Shown here piece after piece: positions 5,977 to 10,504 of a stretch of 10,504 bases of DNA. The stretch is from Anaerolineae bacterium (GTDB taxonomy: Bacteria > Chloroflexota > Anaerolineae > Aggregatilineales > Aggregatilineaceae), in assembly GCA_016929355.1 (NCBI GenBank), contig JAFGJA010000319.1, positions 1 through 10,504 of the forward strand. The letters run 5' to 3'. Each line of letters begins with the position of its first letter. Positions within the stretch are counted from its first letter, which is position 1. A model generated the notes under the pieces. That model saw only the letters and a program-made list of their open reading frames with translations, was not told where the DNA came from and searched no databases. Made by a program: the position numbers and the translations under genes.

Positions 5977-7143
5977 ATGCCAATCTCACTTACAGGACCG
6001 CTCACCGTCCGCAAAGTCGAAGCCAAAGCCGATTTCAACACGCTCATCACCTTTCCCTGGCAAGTCTACAAGAATGATCCAAACTGGGTTCCGCCGCTCC
6101 TCTCCATGCTGCGCGAGCATTACGACCCGAAGCACAGTCCGGCCTGGGAATATCTGACCGGAGAATTTTACATCGCGTGGCGGGGCGACCAACCCGTCGG
6201 CACAATTGCGGCGTTTGTTAATCAGCGCCACAACGACTACTGGGACGAAAATATGGGGTTCTTCGGCGCGTTCGAGGTCTTCGACGATCAAGAGGCGACT
6301 GACGCCCTGCTCCAAACTGCCGCCGATTACGTGCAGGGACACGGCTGTAGCGCGCTGCGCGGACCCTTCACATTTTCGACTAATGGCGAATGTGGCATCC
6401 TGGTTGATGGCTTCGATGATCCGCCCGTCGTGATGTACACCTACACGCCGCGTTACTATCCGCGCCTGTTCGAAAACGCGCCCGGTTTCGCGCAAGTCAT
6501 GGACCTCTACGCTTACCGCATCACGTTTCAGAACGCCCTGCGCGCCGAAAAACTGGACAAAATTTACCGGATCACAGAGCGTAATAACGAGCGCCGGGGC
6601 ATCACCATTCGTTCAGGCGATCCCAAAAACATGCAGGCCGAATTTGCGCTGGTCAAGAAAATTTACAACAACGCCTGGAATCGCAATTGGGGGTTTGTCC
6701 CGTTTTCGGATCGGGAATTGGATGTGCTGGCGGCTGAACTCGGCCAATATATTCACTCACGGATGCTGCTCATCGCAGAATTAGCAGGCGACCCGGTAGC
6801 GTTTATCCTGGCGCTGCCGGACATGAATCAAGCCCTGCACGCCGCCTATGCCCGGCCCGGCAAACCGGAAGTAATCAGTTTGCTGCAAACGCTCTGGCAT
6901 TGGAAAATCCGCTCTAAGATCACGCGGCTGCGGATCATGCTGATGGGTATTGAAAAACCCTACCGCAACATTGGGATCGATGCGGCGCTGTTTGTCGAAG
7001 CGCTCAAAACCAGCGAGGAAATGGGCTGGCACGCGGCTGATGGGGGCTGGGTGTTGGATAACAACGATTCGATGAACCAACTCGCGCACGCCCTGAACGG
7101 CGACCATTACAAGACCTGGCGCATTTACCAGCGTAGTTTTTAG
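5977..7143 (+). CDS. GNAT-fold acyltransferase-like protein (YghO-type), paralogue 1
   Basis: A 388-residue protein of the large, poorly characterised GNAT-fold family that includes E. coli YghO; substrate unknown, cytoplasmic (no signal or membrane segment). Family blocks seen: FPWQVYKNDPNWVPPLL (26-42), VGTIAAFVNQRHND (74-87), GFFGAFEVFDD (94-104), a RGPFTFSTNGECGIL block near 130, and a C-terminal GNAT core with PYRNIGIDAALF (328-339) and GGWVLDNN (356-363). The acetyl-CoA loop normally reads R/Q-x-x-G-x-G/A; here it is R-N-I-G-I-D-A, an acidic residue in the final glycine position, shared with the paralogue. Start: the frame is open from 5794, but the promoter at 5897-5924 and alignment with the next gene (MPISLTGPLTVRK against MTVSPTGKLTIRK) favour ATG 5977. 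The ribosome binding site is poor (GGGGGA about 15 bases upstream), and ATG 5935 remains possible. Confidence 0.82.
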   Translation: MPISLTGPLTVRKVEAKADFNTLITFPWQVYKNDPNWVPPLLSMLREHYDPKHSPAWEYLTGEFYIAWRGDQPVGTIAAFVNQRHNDYWDENMGFFGAFEVFDDQEATDALLQTAADYVQGHGCSALRGPFTFSTNGECGILVDGFDDPPVVMYTYTPRYYPRLFENAPGFAQVMDLYAYRITFQNALRAEKLDKIYRITERNNERRGITIRSGDPKNMQAEFALVKKIYNNAWNRNWGFVPFSDRELDVLAAELGQYIHSRMLLIAELAGDPVAFILALPDMNQALHAAYARPGKPEVISLLQTLWHWKIRSKITRLRIMLMGIEKPYRNIGIDAALFVEALKTSEEMGWHAADGGWVLDNNDSMNQLAHALNGDHYKTWRIYQRSF

Positions 7144-7144
7144 C

Positions 7145-7187
7145 ATACCTCACCCCCCGCCCCCCTCTCCATGCGATGACGAGGGGG
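7145..7187. repeat. GC-rich hairpin repeat, copy 2 (inverted relative to copy 1)
   Basis: It begins one base after the stop of the first GNAT gene with ATACCTCACCCCC (7145-7157), the exact complement of the tail of copy 1, then CCCCCTCTCC-ATGC as in copy 1 and GAGGGGG at 7181-7187. The CCCCCTC/GAGGGGG stem is conserved while the inner stem has decayed. The two copies bracket the first GNAT gene and its promoter. Confidence 0.7.
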
Positions 7188-7208
7188 AGTCAGGTTTCAC
7201 GCCGAATG

Positions 7209-7248
7209 CCCCCTTCCGCTTACGGGGATTAAGGGGATAGGTTTTTTT
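7209..7248 (+). terminator. Possible terminator or attenuator hairpin between the GNAT paralogues
   Basis: CCCCTT (7210-7215) pairs with AAGGGG (7231-7236), with an inner CCG/CGG stem and CTTA loop. Seven T (7242-7248) follow after a five-base gap. The gap and internal bulge make it weaker than a standard intrinsic terminator. Its G/C composition resembles the adjacent repeat, so it may be a third, diverged repeat arm. Confidence 0.4.
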
Positions 7249-7271
7249 AGTCAAGAGAGAGATACACATCC

Positions 7272-8456
7272 ATGACCGTTTCACCCACAGGTAAACTGAC
7301 TATCCGCAAGGTCGAAGCCAAAGCGGATTTCAACACCCTGCTGACTTTTCCCTGGAAAATCTACAAAGATAATCCCTATTGGGTCCCCCCCCTGCTCTCC
7401 ATGCAGCGCCACCGGTTTGACCAGGAGAAAAACTCAGCGTGGCAGCACATGACCGGCGACTACTTCATCGCGTGGCGCGAGGATCAGCCAGTAGGGACCA
7501 TCGCCGCGTTCGTGAATCACCGCCACAACGACTTTCACGAAGACAACATCGGCTTTTTTGGCGCGTTCGAAGTCTATAACGATCAAGAGGCCGCACACGC
7601 TTTGCTCGCCACCGCCACCGACCACGTCCGCGATCTCGGCGCAGATGCGATCCGCGGCCCGGCGACCTTTTCGACCAATGATGAATGTGGCTTATTGATC
7701 GAAGGGTTTGACGATCTGCCGGTGGTGCTGTACCCGTACAATCTGCCGTACTACCAGCAGTTGATCGAATCGGCTCCCGGCTTTGAGAAAGTGATGGACC
7801 TCTACGGCTGGCATCTGACCCTGCAAGGCACTACCGATTCCGACAAACTCCAACGCCTGTACAAAGTGATCCACAAAAACAACGAGCGGCGCGGCATCAC
7901 GGTGCGCCTGCCGGAGACGAAAAAACTCAAACAGGAATTCACCATCCTTAAGGAAATTTATAACAGCGCGTGGGAGAAAAATTGGGGATTTGTGCCCCTG
8001 ACCGATCAAGAACTCGATGAAATGGTGTCGGATTTGGGCATGTACTTTGAACCGGCCCTGACCATCTTTGCCGAGGTCAACGGCGACCCGGCAGGGTTTT
8101 TGCTGGGGATTCCCGATATGTACCAGGCCCTGCACCGCGCCTATGCCCGTCCCGGCAAACCGGAGATCGTCACCATGCTGCAAGCGCTCTGGCATTGGAA
8201 GCTGCGCACCAAGATCACGCGCATCCGTATTCCGTTCCTCGGCGTGAAGGAGAAGTACCGGGGAATCGGGGTTGAAGCAGCGATGTTTGCAAACCTTTAT
8301 GAACGTGCGGTAAAGTTCGCTCCGCAGCGGGGGTGGGAATATGGTGATGGGGGATGGGTCTTGGAAACGAACGATGCCATGAATAAACTCTGTGAAACAC
8401 ATAACGGGCATATTCATAAACGTTTCCGATTCTACGAGCGTAAAATTAACACATAA
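7272..8456 (+). CDS. GNAT-fold acyltransferase-like protein (YghO-type), paralogue 2
   Basis: A 394-residue protein aligning with the upstream gene over its full length, with roughly 60% identity by eye and almost no gaps until the C-terminal helix. The same blocks occur: FPWKIYKDNPYWVPPLL near the N-terminus, VGTIAAFVNHRHND, GFFGAFEVYND, RGPATFSTNDECGLL, and in the GNAT core KYRGIGVEAAMF (328-339) and GGWVLETN (360-367). The acetyl-CoA loop again ends in an acidic residue (R-G-I-G-V-E-A). Compared with paralogue 1 there is a small insertion of about four residues just before GGWVLETN. The start ATG 7272 is supported by alignment; the upstream sequence (GAGAGAGATACACATCC) gives only a weak ribosome binding site. 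No convincing promoter lies in the 128-base gap, so it may be expressed by readthrough from the first gene past the hairpins. The function of having two copies is unknown. Confidence 0.84.
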   Translation: MTVSPTGKLTIRKVEAKADFNTLLTFPWKIYKDNPYWVPPLLSMQRHRFDQEKNSAWQHMTGDYFIAWREDQPVGTIAAFVNHRHNDFHEDNIGFFGAFEVYNDQEAAHALLATATDHVRDLGADAIRGPATFSTNDECGLLIEGFDDLPVVLYPYNLPYYQQLIESAPGFEKVMDLYGWHLTLQGTTDSDKLQRLYKVIHKNNERRGITVRLPETKKLKQEFTILKEIYNSAWEKNWGFVPLTDQELDEMVSDLGMYFEPALTIFAEVNGDPAGFLLGIPDMYQALHRAYARPGKPEIVTMLQALWHWKLRTKITRIRIPFLGVKEKYRGIGVEAAMFANLYERAVKFAPQRGWEYGDGGWVLETNDAMNKLCETHNGHIHKRFRFYERKINT

Positions 8457-8484
8457 CCACCTGAATCATAAGGATGTTGAATTT

Positions 8485-8853
8485 ATGTCTGGAAAAACCA
8501 TTGCAGTTGTAGACGATGAACCCTTCACCGTAGAAATGATCACCATGTTTTTTAGGATGAAAGGCTACACCGTTCACGGCGTGCATTCAGGGACGGAAGG
8601 GCTGATTGTGGTTCAGAACGAAAAGCCGGATGTACTCCTGCTCGATCTGATGATGCCGGATATTGAAGGGTTTGAGGTCGCGGAAAGACTGCGCGCCATG
8701 CCGGAATTTGTCGATCTGCCCATCGTCGTGATCTCAGCCCGGATTGACTCGGAAGCGCGCCAACGGGCGATGGCGGCTGGCGCAACGGCTTATATGACCA
8801 AACCGCTTAAGATGCCCGAAGTGTTGGCCGAAGTGGAACGAGTCACCGCCTGA
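8485..8853 (+). CDS. Stand-alone CheY-like response regulator receiver
   Basis: A 122-residue receiver domain with no output domain. Canonical residues are present: the acidic pair D10-D11 (VVDDE), phospho-acceptor D54 in LLLDLMMPD, the switch Ser84 in VVISAR, and Lys106 in TKPLK. It should accept phosphate from a histidine kinase and act through protein contacts; no kinase is in the window, so its partner is elsewhere. The frame is open from 8392, overlapping the preceding gene, but ATG 8485 begins exactly at the receiver (MSGKTIAVVDDE) and has AAGGA about ten bases upstream. It starts 28 bases after the second GNAT gene and ends 31 bases before the DUF2785 gene, all on one strand, so these may be co-transcribed. 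Confidence 0.93.
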   Translation: MSGKTIAVVDDEPFTVEMITMFFRMKGYTVHGVHSGTEGLIVVQNEKPDVLLLDLMMPDIEGFEVAERLRAMPEFVDLPIVVISARIDSEARQRAMAAGATAYMTKPLKMPEVLAEVERVTA

Positions 8854-8884
8854 TAGATCGCGGAGTGAGGGCGAGCGAGTCATC

Positions 8885-9724
8885 ATGAAAAAAAGTTTCT
8901 GGCAAACTATCATCCACACGGATTTCGCCGTGCCGAATGGTCATACCATCGCGGAACTCGTGCCGGAACTCGTCAGCGTCCTCGGCTCCACCGATCCGGT
9001 GTGGCGTGATGAAATCGGTTATACAATCCTGGTCAATTGGATCACGCGCGACTTGATCCCGCCCGACGATCTACGCGGCTTGATCGCGCAGCTCAGCGCC
9101 TTTTTAACAGTGGGATTGGGCGAACAGGACACGGATACGGTTTTTCTGCGCTCCTTTTCCGTGTTGATCCTGGCGGGAATCATTTATCATGACAACCGGC
9201 ACAGGGCATTTTTGACCGAAGCCGAAGTCCACGATTTGATGAATAAAACGCTGGCGTATTTTGAAGTGGAAAAGGATTTGCGCGGTTATGTGCCGGATAA
9301 AGGCTGGGCACATAGCTGCGCCCACACCGCCGATCTGATCGACGAATTCACCATCAGCCGCTACAGCCAACCCGCCGATCTTGAACGCATGATGAACGCG
9401 ATCCGCGCCAAGATCATGGCCCCCACCGGGTACGTCTATTTGCATAACGAGGATGGGCGGTTGTGTGTCGCGGTCATGTCCACGCTGGCCCGCGACGTTC
9501 TCCCGGTGGCTTTCTGGGAAGGCTGGTTCAGGGGGTTTCTCGAAACGGCGGCACGCGGTCCCGCGCATAACATCGCCCGCGATCCCGCCGCTTACAGCGC
9601 CTATCTCAACAGCAAACATTTTTTGCGCAGCCTGTATTTCTGGCTGCTAGTCGATGGCTTGCCCGCATCGGCGCAAGCGCTGCGCCCGCGCGCCCTGGCG
9701 ACGGTCAAAGTGTTCAACCGTTAA
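8885..9724 (+). CDS. DUF2785 family protein
   Basis: A 279-residue, mostly helical protein matching the DUF2785 pattern: MKKSFWQTI at the start, AVPNG near 15-19, GSTDPVWRDEIGY (34-46), a VFLRSFSVLIL block (86-96), and the signature E-K-D-L-R-G-Y-V with K-G-W-A-H-S-C-A-H-T-A-D (129-150). The family has no established function to my knowledge; the two conserved histidines (143, 147) and nearby aspartate (150) are the obvious candidates for a metal or active site, which is inference. Length is close to what I expect for the family, so it looks intact. The ribosome binding site is weak (GAGGG about 13 bases upstream). It closes the plus-strand run after the receiver gene, and no clear terminator follows, only a T6 run at 9730-9735. 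Confidence 0.85.
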   Translation: MKKSFWQTIIHTDFAVPNGHTIAELVPELVSVLGSTDPVWRDEIGYTILVNWITRDLIPPDDLRGLIAQLSAFLTVGLGEQDTDTVFLRSFSVLILAGIIYHDNRHRAFLTEAEVHDLMNKTLAYFEVEKDLRGYVPDKGWAHSCAHTADLIDEFTISRYSQPADLERMMNAIRAKIMAPTGYVYLHNEDGRLCVAVMSTLARDVLPVAFWEGWFRGFLETAARGPAHNIARDPAAYSAYLNSKHFLRSLYFWLLVDGLPASAQALRPRALATVKVFNR

Positions 9725-9860
9725 GTAACTTTTTTACAATTTTCATATTTTGTCGAACGACTTACTAACCCAATCCACTCTCGATCTGGTATATGATTAA
9801 TATCAAGCTAAATAGTTACACAAAACGCTTGATCGTCCAATGGGTCAGGAGTGGATCGCT
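9725..9860. other. AT-rich intergenic leader of the FecR-domain gene
   Basis: These 136 bases are clearly richer in A+T than the flanking genes. They hold a T6 run just after the DUF2785 stop, a -10-like TATGAT at 9792-9797 without a convincing -35 at the right distance, and the ribosome binding site AGGAG at 9848-9852 eight bases before the next ATG. No ORF or RNA gene was found. Confidence 0.45.
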
Positions 9861-10504
9861 ATGGGTTCCATACGCCTCCTTATGATCGCGCTTGTCGCGG
9901 CGATAGTATTGCTTGCCCCGGCGCTATCCTCCACGCAGCCCGCCATGGGCCAACCGGACGCGGTTGCACGGATCACACCCGTGCAAGGCTTGGTCCAGCA
10001 CCGCGCCGATACCGATCTCGCTTATGAATGGGAAACACTCACCGAGGATGCATTCTTATATGAAGGCGACTGGGTGCAAACGGATCATGCAGGGTTAGCC
10101 GAAGTCGTGTTTTTTGAGGGCAATTTCGTGGAAATCTTGCCGGATTCGCTGCTCCAGGTTGAGGAATTCGCGTTTGAGGATGAAGACTCGCCTGTCGTGG
10201 TCATCGATCTATCGGTAGGCGACATCCTGACCGAGATTGATCACCGGCTGGATAACGACTCCCGGTATGAAGTCCATACGCCCACCGCAGTCGTGAGCGT
10301 GCGCGGCACGCGCTTCTTCACGACGGTTACGTGGCAGGCGGAAACGATCATCAATCATGAAACAGGCACGCTCGCGGTGAGTGGCGTCGCACCGGATGGC
10401 ACTATCAGCCCGCCGATCCTTATCTCAACAACGCAACAATTGCCGATCACGTCAGACGGGGCAATAGGCGAGCCAGGTCCCTTCAATCCACCGGACTATC
10501 CGCC
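9861..10504 (+). CDS. Secreted FecR-domain protein, 3' end outside window
   Basis: The frame is open to the right edge (214 codons plus two bases), so the gene is partial. Residues 1-30 form a typical signal peptide: a short start with one Arg, a hydrophobic core (LLMIALVAAIVLLAPAL) and a likely cleavage after the AMG or nearby. Residues about 34-160 read as a FecR domain: an opening VQGLVQ strand, an EGDWVQTDHAGLAEVVF block (the usual GDxVxTxxxSxAxLxF), an FVEILPDSLLQVEEF block, a SVGDILTEI strand, and EVHTPTAVVSVRGT (137-150), the family hallmark T-P-x-A-x-x-x-V-R-G-T. Unlike true FecR anti-sigma regulators there is no cytoplasmic N-terminus or FecI-like sigma gene beside it, so this is an exported structural or sensing domain of unknown role. 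A Pro-rich stretch begins at the window edge, perhaps a linker. AGGAG eight bases upstream supports the start. Confidence 0.85.
   Translation, partial: MGSIRLLMIALVAAIVLLAPALSSTQPAMGQPDAVARITPVQGLVQHRADTDLAYEWETLTEDAFLYEGDWVQTDHAGLAEVVFFEGNFVEILPDSLLQVEEFAFEDEDSPVVVIDLSVGDILTEIDHRLDNDSRYEVHTPTAVVSVRGTRFFTTVTWQAETIINHETGTLAVSGVAPDGTISPPILISTTQQLPITSDGAIGEPGPFNPPDYP

Noticed and set aside
5851..7248. CRISPR-like or mobile-element interpretation of the GC-rich repeats
   Set aside because: Only two clear copies over 1.3 kb, in opposite orientation, with no regular spacers, no cas genes and no transposase in the window.
8392..8484. Upstream extension of the receiver gene overlapping the second GNAT gene
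   Set aside because: The receiver fold begins right at ATG 8485, which has an AAGGA sequence upstream; the extension is an out-of-frame reading of the GNAT end.

Overview
The window (about 55% G+C by eye) looks like chromosomal DNA of a free-living bacterium, most likely from the Chloroflexota (Anaerolineae-like). That assignment is inferred from the gene mix: paired YghO-type GNAT proteins, a DUF2785 protein, a secreted FecR-domain protein, a HEAT-TIR protein and short GC-rich hairpin repeats. No 16S or other decisive marker is present. Promoters look like ordinary sigma-70 sites; the best is TTGACA-17-TATCCT in front of the tRNA gene.

Layout: (1) 1-812, minus strand, the 5' part of a gene running off the left edge; it encodes a SMODS-associated-type NUDIX (Sa_NUDIX) domain. 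(2) 1056-3277, plus strand, a two-gene operon: an MFS transporter and dprA, overlapping by one base (TGATG). (3) 3399-3470, minus strand, tRNA-Asn(GTT) with its own promoter and a hairpin terminator that may also serve dprA from the opposite side. (4) 3560-5777, minus strand, a HEAT-linker-beta-TIR protein followed by a two-TM protein with a divergent band-7/SPFH-like region. (5) 5811-5924, a divergent control region: a minus-strand promoter for the TIR gene and a plus-strand promoter for the first GNAT gene, with a GC-rich hairpin repeat exactly between them. (6) 5977-8456, two tandem paralogous GNAT-fold genes separated by a second, inverted copy of the repeat and another hairpin with a T7 run. 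(7) 8485-9724, a stand-alone CheY-like receiver and a DUF2785 protein. (8) 9861-10504, a secreted FecR-domain protein running off the right edge.

Functional reading: transport/DNA uptake processing (MFS, DprA) and the tRNA are ordinary genome content. The most system-like parts are the TIR protein with its membrane neighbour (a possible NAD-dependent conflict or stress module) and, 3 kb away, an Sa_NUDIX protein of a type known from nucleotide-second-messenger immunity. No nucleotidyltransferase partner is visible inside the window, so a complete new defence system is not demonstrated. No CRISPR array, transposase, rRNA or phage gene was seen.
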